DNA of 64,000 nt from Chloroflexota bacterium (GTDB taxonomy: Bacteria > Chloroflexota > Dehalococcoidia > Lucifugimonadales > JADFKI01): NCBI GenBank assembly GCA_009840355.1, contig VXNZ01000003.1, positions 25,970 to 89,969 of the forward strand. Direction: 5' to 3'. The notes below the pieces were generated by a model. That model saw nothing but the letters and a program-made list of their open reading frames with translations. It did no database searches and was not told the DNA's origin. Positions 26,417 to 35,281 of this stretch are shown in pieces. Numbering within the stretch: the stretch's first letter is position 1; every line of letters begins with the position of its first letter. The position numbers and the translations under genes are program-made.

Positions 26417-27520
26417 ATGACGACTAACGGCACTTCTTCCAACGGGGCGGCGAATCGCTACGGGGTCGCCAATGCCCCTGGCGTGGACTCAAGCTCCGAC
26501 GCCATCATATCTGTGCGACACCTTCGCAAGTGGTTCCCCGTGGGCAACTCATTCCTCAGCCGCAACAAGAGCCTCTTGAAGGCGGTGGACGATGTCAGCT
26601 TCGACATCGAGCGCGGTAAGACGATGGGACTCGTAGGCGAATCAGGTTGCGGCAAGACGACTACACTAAAGGTCATGCTGGGTCTTGAGGAGCCGACTTC
26701 GGGTCAGGTGTTCTTCGAGGGCGAGGATGTGGCGACGCTCAGCCGCGCCGGAAAGCGCGAATTGCGCAGCTCGCTTCAAGCCGTGTTCCAGGACCCGTGG
26801 GCATCGCTGAACCCTCGTATGCGCGTCGGCAGCATTATCGGCGAACCGCTCGAGGTCAACACTACGATGACCAAGCAGCAGATTGCCTCCCGCGTACAGG
26901 AACTGCTGGAAGAGGTGGGCTTGCCAGCGTATCAGGCTTCGCTCTTTCCTCACGAGTTCAGCGGCGGACAGCGGCAGCGCATAGGCGTGGCGCGCGCGCT
27001 ATCGCTGAACCCGAAGATCATCGCGCTTGACGAGCCGGTGTCCGCGCTGGATGTGTCCATTCGCGCGCAGATAATGAACCTGCTCGTGGACTTGCAGCAG
27101 GAGCACGGACTGGCGTATATCATGGTCGCGCACAATCTCGCGACTGTGCGTTACATGTGCGACCGCATGGCGGTGATGTATCTCGGCGTAGTGCAGGAGA
27201 TGGGCGACACGGAGAGCATCTTCAACAACCCGGTGCACCTGTACACGAACGCGCTGCTTTCGGCGGCGCTACCATCACACCCGGACATTCAACGCGAAGA
27301 AATTGTGTTGCCGGGCGAAGTCGTATCGCCGGTGGACCCGCCCGAAGGCGATGTATTTATGACGCGCACGCCGCTTGAGGTCGATCCCAACCACGAGTAT
27401 GCCAAGTCTCGCCCCCCACTCATTGAAATCGAGCCCGACCACTGGGTAGTCGAAACCCCATGGAGCACCATCGGCAACGCGCAGGAACAGGGCGTTGATC
27501 TGACCACCTTGGTGGAATAG
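26417..27520 (+). CDS. Peptide ABC transporter ATP-binding protein (OppF/DppF-like)
   Basis: A 367-residue OppF-type ATPase: RKWFPVGNSF, Walker A GESGCGKTT, QDPWASLNPRM, signature FSGGQRQRIGVARAL, Walker B IIALDEPVSALDV. Its C-terminal tail carries LIEIEPDHWVVE, nearly matching the OppD-like tail EIEPEHWVQ, so the shared tail may bind the same partner. It forms the ATPase pair of the dipeptide/oligopeptide importer. A strong intrinsic terminator follows at 27551. Confidence 0.92.
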   Translation: MTTNGTSSNGAANRYGVANAPGVDSSSDAIISVRHLRKWFPVGNSFLSRNKSLLKAVDDVSFDIERGKTMGLVGESGCGKTTTLKVMLGLEEPTSGQVFFEGEDVATLSRAGKRELRSSLQAVFQDPWASLNPRMRVGSIIGEPLEVNTTMTKQQIASRVQELLEEVGLPAYQASLFPHEFSGGQRQRIGVARALSLNPKIIALDEPVSALDVSIRAQIMNLLVDLQQEHGLAYIMVAHNLATVRYMCDRMAVMYLGVVQEMGDTESIFNNPVHLYTNALLSAALPSHPDIQREEIVLPGEVVSPVDPPEGDVFMTRTPLEVDPNHEYAKSRPPLIEIEPDHWVVETPWSTIGNAQEQGVDLTTLVE

Positions 27521-27550
27521 GGCGGCAATAGGCGACATCAATAGCGCAAA

Positions 27551-27584
27551 AGGGGCGGTCATCAGTGACCGCCCCTCTCTCTTT
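27551..27584 (+). terminator. Intrinsic terminator after the oppD/oppF-like pair
   Basis: A perfect 11-bp stem (AGGGGCGGTCA 27551-27561 with TGACCGCCCCT 27566-27576), a TCAG loop and a following CTCTCTTTATT tract. Confidence 0.85.
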
Positions 27585-27604
27585 ATTCAATAATGTACCC
27601 GGAC

Positions 27605-27810
27605 TCACAATGATTGAGGTTCTCTTTTGGCTTCATTGAGCGTAAGAGGATCAAGGTGTTTGGAAACCCGTTCAAGTTCGATACCAACGAGCTTGCCAAG
27701 AGCGCCCATGCCAATATTCACACCATCGGCGACTTCAAGGTTTTGGACCCTGCGCGTTCGCCGAATTCAATATAGGCGCTGTCCGTTTCTGGGTAATAAT
27801 TCAGCTTCAT
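27605..27810 (-). pseudogene. Frameshifted DUF2283 gene
   Basis: From ATG 27810 the frame reads MKLNYYPETDSAYIEFGE, the usual start of DUF2283 proteins. After a one-base shift near the FGE codons the next frame reads RVQNLEVADGVNIGMGALG and then VGIELERVSKHL before a stop at 27605. The two halves make one normal-length (about 68 residues) DUF2283 protein, so the gene is broken by one frameshift or by a sequencing error. The interval length (206 bases) is not a multiple of three, as expected. Confidence 0.65.
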
Positions 27811-27819
27811 CGCTAATAC

Positions 27820-28347
27820 CTAGTTCACCGTGAATGTGCCGACTTTGTCGCCGTCGCAGAGGATGTCGAAGGCACCCGCGCCCGATGCGTTGAAGTCGTA
27901 GCTGAGCCGTCTGCCGGATTCCAGTTCGAGGTTCAGCGCGGTTACGCCGGAGCCTAGCGCACCGCCGGAGCTGCTTATAGTCAAGCCATCCACGCTGTAC
28001 ACGGCGCTGTCGCGTTCACCTACGAACTGGGTGGAGCCTGTGCCGCCGGATGTGGTAATTTCGCCGCCGCCCTGCAACTGCACGGCAAGGCGGACACGCT
28101 GCCCATCACCCACGACGATGTCCGCAGGGTCTGCCGTGCAGCCGTCGTCGGTCTTTTCCACATCGATGCGGAACTGCTCCAAGGATGCCACCGGCGAGCG
28201 GTGGAACTCGCCAGTCTTGTCTTCGTCAGATCTGGCGGGACGGCGGTTGCCGGATTCCACGCCGCACGCGAGCGCAATCATGCTCCCCACAACGATAAAG
28301 ACTAGGGCGAATTGCGCCAGATGGAGTCGTTGTACCTTGTTCTTCAT
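27820..28347 (-). CDS. Lipoprotein, possibly cupredoxin-like
   Basis: A 175-residue predicted lipoprotein with signal segment and lipobox ALAC (Cys28). The mature part is beta-rich and ends FDILCDGDKVGTFTVN, which looks like the last strand of a cupredoxin-type fold. The His and Met copper ligands of true cupredoxins are not seen, so copper binding is doubtful. Another Cys lies in DDGCTADPAD, perhaps forming a disulfide with the C-terminal Cys. It should sit on the outer face of the membrane. It lies between the two convergent halves of the peptide transporter. The function is unknown. Confidence 0.7.
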   Translation of the reverse strand: MKNKVQRLHLAQFALVFIVVGSMIALACGVESGNRRPARSDEDKTGEFHRSPVASLEQFRIDVEKTDDGCTADPADIVVGDGQRVRLAVQLQGGGEITTSGGTGSTQFVGERDSAVYSVDGLTISSSGGALGSGVTALNLELESGRRLSYDFNASGAGAFDILCDGDKVGTFTVN

Positions 28348-28473
28348 AGTCGTCCTCGTCAGTGATTCCTTTCAGAATGGGTAGCCTTTTGTGTCAAGCC
28401 GGATGTTTGCCACGCCAGAAGCGCCTTGAGATCTGATGCTGATTGATTATTGATTTGCGTGTGCCTAGATTAT

Positions 28474-28513
28474 AATGGCGCTCCGCGTAAGGTCAAGCCT
28501 GCGGAGCGCCATT
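28474..28513. terminator. 13-bp perfect hairpin downstream of the permease genes
   Basis: AATGGCGCTCCGC (28474-28486) pairs exactly with 28501-28513 around a 14-base loop. It lies just past the end of the minus-strand dppC-like gene. A strong T-run is lacking on either strand, so it may end transcripts or stabilise their 3' ends. Confidence 0.55.
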
Positions 28514-28574
28514 CGTTTCTAATTCTAAATTATGTTGCGTCTGTTAGATTCAAGATTCAGGTTAGGTGCAATGC

Positions 28575-30014
28575 CTAGAGCTGGCGCAGACGCGGGTCGA
28601 AGCGGTCTCGCATCCAGTCGCCGAGGAAGTTCAGCGACATCACGACTAGGAATATGCACACGCCGGGGAAGAACGAAATCCACCAGGCATCCTGAATGTA
28701 GTTGCGTCCGTCGTTGACCATCGCTCCCCAAGCCGGTGTGGGCGGCGGTATGCCAGCGCCGAGGTAGCTCAAGATAGCCTCTGTGAGGATGAGCTGACCG
28801 ACACGAAGGGTTGCGATGACTATAACCGTATTGATTACACCGGGCAGCAAGTGCCAGATCATAATGCGGAATGTGGACGCGCCCGCCACCTGCGCGAGGC
28901 TCACATAGTCGCGCGTCTTGAGCGACAGCACTTCGCCGCGCACATTACGCACGAATGGCGTCCACGATAATAACGCCAACAAACCAATCAGGATGATAAA
29001 AGTCTGCCCGATGGCGATGACGACCACGATGGCGACGAGAATGAACGGCATACCGAGCCAGACATCGGTTATGCGCATAATGATCTCGTCAATTAGTCCG
29101 CCGAACCAGCCGGCGACAAGCCCCATGGACACGCCCACTAGCAAGCCGCTGCTGAGCGCGATTGCCACCACTACGATGGACACGCGCGCGCCGTGGATGA
29201 TGCGGCTAAGCAGGTCGCGCCCGATGTTGTCACCGCCTAGGATGTGGTCGGTGGTCGGGATGCGCACCTTGGCGCGCAGGTTGGCTTGGTCGAGGAATGC
29301 TGCTACGATTGCCTCTTCGTTTTCAAGGTCTTCGGGCGGGATGGTTACACCGAAGCGAACTGCGGCATCTTCCACATTTTGTAGGATGGGACGCGGCACT
29401 GCGGCGTCCTGAACCTTAACATCCAAGCCTGCTTGACCGGCGAAAGCGCTTGCGACGACCGTGCCGCCATAAAGTGGGTCGGCGAGCTGCTCAAGCGATA
29501 TTTCCACATCATAAGCTTCGGCGGCGTCAATGATGTTGAGGCCGACGGGAACCCAGTATTGCGGCTCGTCTGGGGCGTCCACATTCTTCACTTCGGTGAT
29601 GGTTGCCAGTTCCATGACGGTGGCGCGGACGCCGGCTTGGTCATTGAACGCGCCTCGAATGTCACGAGAGTCGCCGATGTCAACATCTGTTAGGTCAACA
29701 CCGTACTGCGCCGCCGATTCAGTAACGCCGGAAACAGCGGTTTCGCCGTCTATCGCCACGATGAGCGGCAAATCTTGAACTGTAATCAGCTCGGGGGCGT
29801 ACCAGAACGGAGCGAGTGTTGTGTCGTCAGGATCGGCGTGTGTAGGGGCGTGCGGCGCTAGGAAATTGGCGAAAACCGCCGTGAGCACCAGCAATGTCAG
29901 CACTATGATGGACACCAGCGGCAAGCGATTAATCTTGTTCCAAAATCCCGCTATCCCAGAAGTAGGAGTGGCGAGTTCTCGGGTTATGTCCGCCGAAAGT
30001 TCTGCTTGTGCCAT
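28575..30014 (-). CDS. Peptide ABC transporter permease (DppC-like) with a triplicated external insert
   Basis: A 479-residue inner-membrane permease; DppC/OppC proteins are usually about 300. TM1 lies near 31-53 and the normal permease core (DNIGRDLLSRIIHGARVSI onward, five more TMs, EAA loop SLAQVAGAS) runs from ~260. Between them, in the loop expected outside the membrane, are nearly 200 extra residues. They contain three related modules: 100-133 (AAQYGVDLT...AFNDQAGVRATV), 163-201 (AAEAYDVEIS...AFAGQAGLDVKV) and 216-250 (AAVRFGVTIP...AFLDQANLRAKV). The insert may contact the binding protein or peptide. It partners with the DppB-like permease 57 bases upstream. Confidence 0.9.
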   Translation of the reverse strand: MAQAELSADITRELATPTSGIAGFWNKINRLPLVSIIVLTLLVLTAVFANFLAPHAPTHADPDDTTLAPFWYAPELITVQDLPLIVAIDGETAVSGVTESAAQYGVDLTDVDIGDSRDIRGAFNDQAGVRATVMELATITEVKNVDAPDEPQYWVPVGLNIIDAAEAYDVEISLEQLADPLYGGTVVASAFAGQAGLDVKVQDAAVPRPILQNVEDAAVRFGVTIPPEDLENEEAIVAAFLDQANLRAKVRIPTTDHILGGDNIGRDLLSRIIHGARVSIVVVAIALSSGLLVGVSMGLVAGWFGGLIDEIIMRITDVWLGMPFILVAIVVVIAIGQTFIILIGLLALLSWTPFVRNVRGEVLSLKTRDYVSLAQVAGASTFRIMIWHLLPGVINTVIVIATLRVGQLILTEAILSYLGAGIPPPTPAWGAMVNDGRNYIQDAWWISFFPGVCIFLVVMSLNFLGDWMRDRFDPRLRQL

Positions 30015-30071
30015 AAAATCGCTACCTTATCTTACTAATCACTCACAGGTCTTCGTCAATCTGCCCGCCGG

Positions 30072-31019
30072 CTAGGAATAGCGAATGCGCGGGTCGATGA
30101 GTGCGTACAGCATGTCGGTGATGAAGTTCATCACCACATACATCGTTGTGAACACCATAACCACGGACACCATTACAGGGAAGTCGTTGTCCTGAATGGA
30201 GCCGAACGCCAATCTGCCCAGACCGGGAATCGCGAAGATTGATTCGGTTACCACTGCGCCGGTGATGAATCCGGTAAGCAGCAAGGATGAGAAGGTGAGC
30301 GGAGCAATCAGCGCATTTCGGAAGCCGTGCTTCCATATAACGGAGTTGTTGGATACGCCCTTGGCGCGCGCCAACTTGATGAACTCCGAGTCGAATATCT
30401 CCAGCATTGCGGAGCGCACGAGTCGAAGGTAGCTGGCAGCTGCTATCCAACCCAGAGTTACGGTTGGCAGCACATAGTACTCCCACTGGAAGATACCCTG
30501 ATCGCGCTCGCCTAATGTGGCGCTGGGCAGCCAGTCCAACTGCACGGAGAATACGAGTATGCCCATAATGCCCACCCAGAACACGGGCAGCGCTTGGCCG
30601 AATAGGGCGAACCCTCTACCTAGGATGTCGAATGTCGTGCCCCGCTTGACAGCGGACAGTACTCCCAGAGGTATCCCCACTACGGAGGCGAACAGGAACG
30701 ATGTGAACGCGAGTCGGAGCGTTACGGGCAGGCTGGTTACCACCTTGTTGAACACGCTCTTGCGGTCGATGAGGCTGTCCTGCCAGTTGCCCTTGAGCAT
30801 GTTGCCTAGCCATACGCCATACTGCCAGATGAGCGGCTTGTCGAGGCCAAGCTCCACGCCGAGCGCGTCCCAGCGTTCTTGGGTAATGCCATAGCCGCCT
30901 TCCTGCGCGTAAAGATAGCGGGGGTCTCCCGCTGCTCTGGACAAGCTGAAAGTCAACAAAGTCGCGCCAACTAGTGCCAGAAAGGCGAATACAATCCGTC
31001 TTGCTAGGAATTGCAGCAT
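30072..31019 (-). CDS. Peptide ABC transporter permease (DppB-like)
   Basis: A 315-residue permease of the DppB/OppB family: the N-terminal LARRIVFAFLALVGATLLTF, the WFGIMGILVF-like centre, YLRLVRSAMLEIFDSEFIKLARAKGVS (EAA loop) and C-terminal VMNFITDMLYALIDPRIRYS are characteristic. About six TM segments. It forms the channel with the DppC-like protein and lies between that gene and the binding-protein gene on the minus strand. Confidence 0.92.
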   Translation of the reverse strand: MLQFLARRIVFAFLALVGATLLTFSLSRAAGDPRYLYAQEGGYGITQERWDALGVELGLDKPLIWQYGVWLGNMLKGNWQDSLIDRKSVFNKVVTSLPVTLRLAFTSFLFASVVGIPLGVLSAVKRGTTFDILGRGFALFGQALPVFWVGIMGILVFSVQLDWLPSATLGERDQGIFQWEYYVLPTVTLGWIAAASYLRLVRSAMLEIFDSEFIKLARAKGVSNNSVIWKHGFRNALIAPLTFSSLLLTGFITGAVVTESIFAIPGLGRLAFGSIQDNDFPVMVSVVMVFTTMYVVMNFITDMLYALIDPRIRYS

Positions 31020-31206
31020 CTAACACACCTTCAAGTTAGTTGAATATCTTCGCCAACATTGCGAAAAACGTTATCGGGTTATCGCGGGTTATCGGATTGT
31101 GTCAAAGCGGGAAAATGCATTGACCACATCACGATAGGCGAAGCAAGCGTCGAGGGTCGATTTCAAAAAGTGGTTTGTCTAAGAATGTCTTAATTTAGAG
31201 TTGGTG

Positions 31207-31242
31207 GCGCAGACGCACCTGAACTAACAGAGGCGTCTGCGC
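31207..31242 (-). promoter_or_regulatory. Hairpin between the binding-protein and permease genes
   Basis: GCGCAGACGC (31207-31216) pairs exactly with 31233-31242. It lies between the highly needed binding-protein gene and the permeases on the same strand. Such intercistronic hairpins often raise the amount of binding protein relative to permease; that role is inferred. There is no T-run. Confidence 0.45.
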
Positions 31243-31279
31243 GCAATCTCACAGGCGACGGATTAGCCCGTCAGTGGGC

Positions 31280-33223
31280 TTAATGCGCCAGTTTGACACT
31301 CCGGATGTTGTTGATGCCGCCCATGTTGCCAAGAGCGGTGGGACGCTGGTCCCAAGTCTCAATATCGGATGGGTCGTATGCAGGCCAAATCGGGAACTCG
31401 AAGACACCCACGCACAGCGCCTCGCGGCGGTTGTTCGTGTAGAACTCATTCGCAAGCTCTTCACGGGCAGCCTTGTCAGGTTCGCCTGCCATCTGCAGGT
31501 AGGTCTGCGCTGCCCAGGGGATTTCCATCCCCACGCCGTAACCGCCCGCGCTGATGGAGCTCATAACGAAGCCATGCGCCCAGTCAAACGGGAAGTTGGA
31601 GTGGTTCTCGTCGCCGCAGCCTGTGAACGGAGTCCTGTTAGTGCGGGCAACCAGACCCGGGCGGAATGTGCCGTACTCGGTCTTAACGAAATTGACCTTT
31701 ACGCCGAGGTTCTGGTCCCAAGCGGCACCAACCGCTTCACCAACGTCAGAGTTGAGCTCGGATGTACCGATCCACAGGTCCATCTCGAAACCGTCTGGAT
31801 AGCCAGCTTCTGTGATGAGACTCTTGCCCATGTCGTAGTCCGTGCCCCAGCTCCAGTCGTCGTTGTAGTTGGGGTTATTGACGGACAGGTAGGGCTGATG
31901 GTTGACCACGCCCAATCCGGCGATAACATTCTCCAGCAGGTCTTCACGCGGGATGCTCCACGCCAAGCCGTTGCGGACTAGGCGGGAGGACTGCATGGAA
32001 GGGGTGTTTTCGTCGAAGTCGCCGTTCTCAAACGGGTTACCAATGTACGGGTACGCTGCGGTTCCTGCGTCGGACAAGTCGCGCTCAAGCGCATCGCCGC
32101 CAAGCGCGCTGTGGCTCTCCCAGTAGTTGCCCGACATCGATATGTTGAACATAGCGTTGTGAGCGGTGCCGCGCTGCGCCTCGAAGCCATCAGACAGCAG
32201 ACCGGGCAGGTCGGCAAGGTTGACGCGCGCAATCTGCGCGGTGTCGCCCTCTAGGGCTGCGCGCCTAGACGCGCCGTCCGGGATGTCAATCCACTCAACC
32301 GTCTCTACATAGGGGCCTTTGTCTTCGGCAGTCCCGTAGTAGCCGTCGAACGCGGACAGGAAGATGCCCTTCTGCTGTGTCCACTCGTCCACTACGAAGG
32401 GACCTACGCCTGTGTAGTCGTCCTGCATGCCTTCAACGCCCTTTTCATCGAAGACCTTTTTGCTGACTATGCCTGCCGTCTGCCAGAACTGGCTGAAGCG
32501 GTGCAGCATGCCGCGGCTGTCATAGTTGCGGTAGTTCAAGCGAACTGTGTAAGTGTCGATGGGCTCCATGTTCTGGATTAGCGGTGCGAAGTCGCCAGCC
32601 TGCCCGTGAACGCTCTCTGGGTTGGTTACCGAGTTCGCGTCGTTGAAGGAGAACGCCACATCTTCGGATGTCATCTCGCCAATGCCGTGATGGAACATCA
32701 CGCCTTCGCGCAATGTGAAGTCGCCGTGCTCAAGGCCCGGGTCCAGCGTGAACTCAGTTGCGAGCATAGGCTCGATCACCGGTGTTCCCGTGTCGTCTAG
32801 GATGGAGTTGAAGAGCGTCTCCGTCTGACCGGACATGTAGATGATTTCCGCGCAACCGCCGGCAGAGGCGGAGCAGAAGCGGGGGAGGCCGTTGGGCGCA
32901 CCAACGAACGAGGTCGCTATGGTCAGCTTGCCATGCGGCTCGTCGTGGTCATGCTCTTCCATCATCCCGCCGCTTGGTGCGGCTGTTGGCGCAGCTGCGG
33001 GTGCGGGTGCCTGTGGCGCCGGGGCCGTGGTAGCCTGCATTGCGGGCGCTGCAGGTGCAGCTGCCTGAGGCGCTGCCGGTGCAGCGGGCGCCGCCGGTGC
33101 CTGGGGTGCAGCGGGTGCCGCTGCCGGTGCAGGCGCGGAACCGCCACAAGCAATAGCGCCTATCAGCGCGGTAGCCGCTACCGCCCCGAATAGTAGCTTC
33201 TTTCCTAACCACTTAGGTTTCAT
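31280..33223 (-). CDS. Peptide ABC transporter substrate-binding lipoprotein (family 5)
   Basis: A 647-residue lipoprotein: lipobox GAIAC (Cys26), then an Ala/Pro-rich flexible linker (about residues 30-90), an acidic His segment (EEHDHDEPHG) and an SBP family 5 domain. Visible family features are LREGVMFHHG near the start, MLATEFTLDPG, YNDDWSWGTDYDMGKSLITEAGYPDG and MDLWI. It captures peptides or similar ligands outside the membrane and hands them to the DppB/C-like permeases downstream. AGGAGG lies before ATG 33223. The HDHDE stretch might bind metal (inference). Confidence 0.92.
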   Translation of the reverse strand: MKPKWLGKKLLFGAVAATALIGAIACGGSAPAPAAAPAAPQAPAAPAAPAAPQAAAPAAPAMQATTAPAPQAPAPAAAPTAAPSGGMMEEHDHDEPHGKLTIATSFVGAPNGLPRFCSASAGGCAEIIYMSGQTETLFNSILDDTGTPVIEPMLATEFTLDPGLEHGDFTLREGVMFHHGIGEMTSEDVAFSFNDANSVTNPESVHGQAGDFAPLIQNMEPIDTYTVRLNYRNYDSRGMLHRFSQFWQTAGIVSKKVFDEKGVEGMQDDYTGVGPFVVDEWTQQKGIFLSAFDGYYGTAEDKGPYVETVEWIDIPDGASRRAALEGDTAQIARVNLADLPGLLSDGFEAQRGTAHNAMFNISMSGNYWESHSALGGDALERDLSDAGTAAYPYIGNPFENGDFDENTPSMQSSRLVRNGLAWSIPREDLLENVIAGLGVVNHQPYLSVNNPNYNDDWSWGTDYDMGKSLITEAGYPDGFEMDLWIGTSELNSDVGEAVGAAWDQNLGVKVNFVKTEYGTFRPGLVARTNRTPFTGCGDENHSNFPFDWAHGFVMSSISAGGYGVGMEIPWAAQTYLQMAGEPDKAAREELANEFYTNNRREALCVGVFEFPIWPAYDPSDIETWDQRPTALGNMGGINNIRSVKLAH

Positions 33224-33438
33224 ATGATCCCTCCTGATTTTATTTTACCTCTCTGGTTGGGGCCAGTCTCATAGTTCATCTATGAGTTTCAGGATACTTA
33301 TCACATATTCAGAGGGCAAGTCAAGCGATTGAGCCAAAAATACGGCAATTTGCGGGCGCAAGAGGGCAACTATGATAGAATCCGAAGTAGCCTGATGCGA
33401 CAGGCACTTTGCACACCATTATGTTCAGGAGGATTTCG

Positions 33439-34344
33439 ATGGCAGACTTCGAGGGCATATTGCCCGCAATTATCACGCCCATGGGTGAGGACGGCAGGCT
33501 TGACGAGGCGGCGTTCCGCGAGGTGATGGAGTACAACATTCAGGCGGGCGTTCACGGCTTCTGGATTGCCGGCGGCACGGGTGAGAGCGTGCTGCTGGAC
33601 GACGAAGAAAATATGAAGATAGCCGAGATCTCGGCTGACCAGAACCGCGGGCGTGTGAACAACATCATGCATGTGGGAGCGGCGACTACCGAACGCGCGG
33701 CGGCGCTCGCCGAGCACGCGGCGAAGATGGGCAACGAGGCGATATGCTGCGTGCCTCCGTTCTTCTACCGCCAGAGCGACGACGCGATTGTCGAGCATTA
33801 TAGGGTAGTCGCGGCGGCAGCGGACTTGCCGTTGTTCGTGTATAACCTGCCGCAGTCCACCGGCGTAGAAATCACGCCCGAGCTAATGCAGAAAATCCAA
33901 GACCGCGTGCCGCAGCTCAAGGGGTTGAAGCACTCGGCTATCACCTTCGTCAATGTGCGAGCGTTCGCCAAAATGGGCTTGGACTGCCTCATCGGCAACA
34001 GCATGCTGATGCTGCCCGCGATGACCATCGGCGCGACCGGCTGCGTTGACGGTCCGCCGAACTACGCGCCGGAGCTGTGGGTGGACATCTGGAACGCCTA
34101 TCAGGATGGCGACTGGGAGCGCGCAGAAGCGGCGCAAGACAGGGCGAGCGACGCGACGCTGCTGGCGCGCGAATACGGCTTGCACCCGACCGCGAAGTTC
34201 ATCCTCAGCGAGCGTCTGGGCATTGACTGCGGCAGCCCGCGCCCGCCGGGACTGCCCCTAACAGCCCCTCAGCAAGCCGATGTGCTGGCGCGCATGTCTC
34301 AGATTGGCATCGGCAAACTAGCCGTGGCGCAGGGCGACGACTAG
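33439..34344 (+). CDS. Dihydrodipicolinate synthase/N-acetylneuraminate lyase family protein
   Basis: A 301-residue Schiff-base aldolase of the DapA/NanA family: GTGES in the phosphate/pyruvate-binding loop, Tyr in VYNLPQSTG and the catalytic Lys in LKGLKHS. It should condense or cleave pyruvate and an aldehyde in the cytoplasm. Position alone cannot separate lysine synthesis from sugar-acid or other catabolism; the neighbours (HAD, FAD oxidoreductase) favour catabolism. ATG 33439 is preferred because AGGAGG lies 6 bases upstream; the frame starts ten codons earlier. It is divergent from the peptide-binding protein. Confidence 0.88.
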   Translation: MADFEGILPAIITPMGEDGRLDEAAFREVMEYNIQAGVHGFWIAGGTGESVLLDDEENMKIAEISADQNRGRVNNIMHVGAATTERAAALAEHAAKMGNEAICCVPPFFYRQSDDAIVEHYRVVAAAADLPLFVYNLPQSTGVEITPELMQKIQDRVPQLKGLKHSAITFVNVRAFAKMGLDCLIGNSMLMLPAMTIGATGCVDGPPNYAPELWVDIWNAYQDGDWERAEAAQDRASDATLLAREYGLHPTAKFILSERLGIDCGSPRPPGLPLTAPQQADVLARMSQIGIGKLAVAQGDD

Positions 34345-34383
34345 AACGGCGGCGCTATAGATAAGCGCTTTAGATGGTGGTGT

Positions 34384-34423
34384 AGGGCTGGGCATGATAG
34401 GAACGGCAATCCTGCCCAGCCCT
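34384..34423 (+). repeat. 11-bp perfect inverted repeat
   Basis: AGGGCTGGGCA (34384-34394) pairs with TGCCCAGCCCT (34413-34423). It follows the dapA-like gene and lacks a T-run. Confidence 0.6.
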
Positions 34424-34465
34424 ATCGTCGTTAGCCCTATCGTCGTTAGCTCTATCGTCCATTAG
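34421..34465 (+). repeat. Tandem 15-base repeat, three units
   Basis: CCTATCGTCGTTAGC occurs exactly twice (34421-34450), followed by a third unit with four changes (34451-34465). Confidence 0.8.
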
Positions 34466-34533
34466 ACTCCGTGATGCCCCGATGTCCTTTTGGGGAAGAG
34501 GCTTCTGCAGACGACATAAACATACATGCTTTG

Positions 34534-34561
34534 GGGCAGGTTATTCAGCCTGCCCTTTTTT
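34534..34561 (+). terminator. Intrinsic terminator after the dapA-like gene
   Basis: GGGCAGG (34534-34540) pairs with CCTGCCC (34549-34555) and is followed by six T residues. Confidence 0.75.
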
Positions 34562-34656
34562 CGTGCTGTCCGCCCGCGCCTTGTGCTTCATACCTTATAA
34601 TATAAGGTGATAAGTGCCTATTCTTTGTCTCTTACCGATGAATGCTGGAGGTTCGT

Positions 34657-35094
34657 GTGGAAAAGTTTTTCGCCATGTTTTTGCGGGGAGGGCTGTCCTT
34701 TCTGCTTGGGTTGGGCGCCGGATTGGTCGGGTTGGCCCTGTTTTCTTCGATTATCCCTTACACCTGGAGCGAACGGCTGACTATCACCGCGTTGTGCGTC
34801 GGGCTGTGCACCGGCTTCGCCGTGTTTTTGTCGTGGTTCAAGCCGGAGTCTTCGCGCGGCGTAATCGTGGTTGCATTCGTACTTGCATTCGGCATAGCGA
34901 TTGTCGGCTCGTTCGCGGGGTACATTTATGCCGGCGTGAACGATATTCAAGTGCGCAATGTGATGCTCATCGGTCGCGGCTCCGCAGAATCTACGGCGAT
35001 ATGGTCATACGCTGTCATATTGTCCACGCTGTGCGCCACGCTGTTCAGTGGCGCGTACTACGCTTTCAGGCTCTGGCGCTACCACGAGGTTTAG
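34657..35094 (+). CDS. Four-helix membrane protein, unknown
   Basis: About 145 residues with four hydrophobic helices: GLSFLLGLGAGLVGLALF, LTITALCVGLCTGFAVFLSW, GVIVVAFVLAFGIAIVGSFAG and YAVILSTLCATLFSGAYYA. GTG 34657 follows TGGAGG by five bases and is preferred; ATG 34642 is in frame and would add five residues. No catalytic motif is seen. It stands alone between a terminator and a repeat. I do not recognise the family. Confidence 0.7.
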   Translation: MEKFFAMFLRGGLSFLLGLGAGLVGLALFSSIIPYTWSERLTITALCVGLCTGFAVFLSWFKPESSRGVIVVAFVLAFGIAIVGSFAGYIYAGVNDIQVRNVMLIGRGSAESTAIWSYAVILSTLCATLFSGAYYAFRLWRYHEV

Positions 35095-35127
35095 GCGGTC
35101 AAGCCAGTCTTCACACAGGCATTAATA

Positions 35128-35172
35128 CCTATCCCCAACCTTCCCCTCCCAATCAAGAAGGAAGGGATTTAT
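35128..35172 (+). repeat. Dispersed palindromic repeat, CATCCTAACCTTCCCC family
   Basis: A copy (CTATCCCCAACCTTCCCC, then AAGAAGGAAGGGATTT) between the membrane protein and the HAD gene. Confidence 0.5.
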
Positions 35173-35281
35173 GGCACAGTTTCCCACTCCTATCGTTTTC
35201 TCACTAACAGGGTGTCATCCTTGAAGGGAAATCAACACTCTCACGACTTTCGTATCATTCGCAATAGAGGAGAAATTCGCC

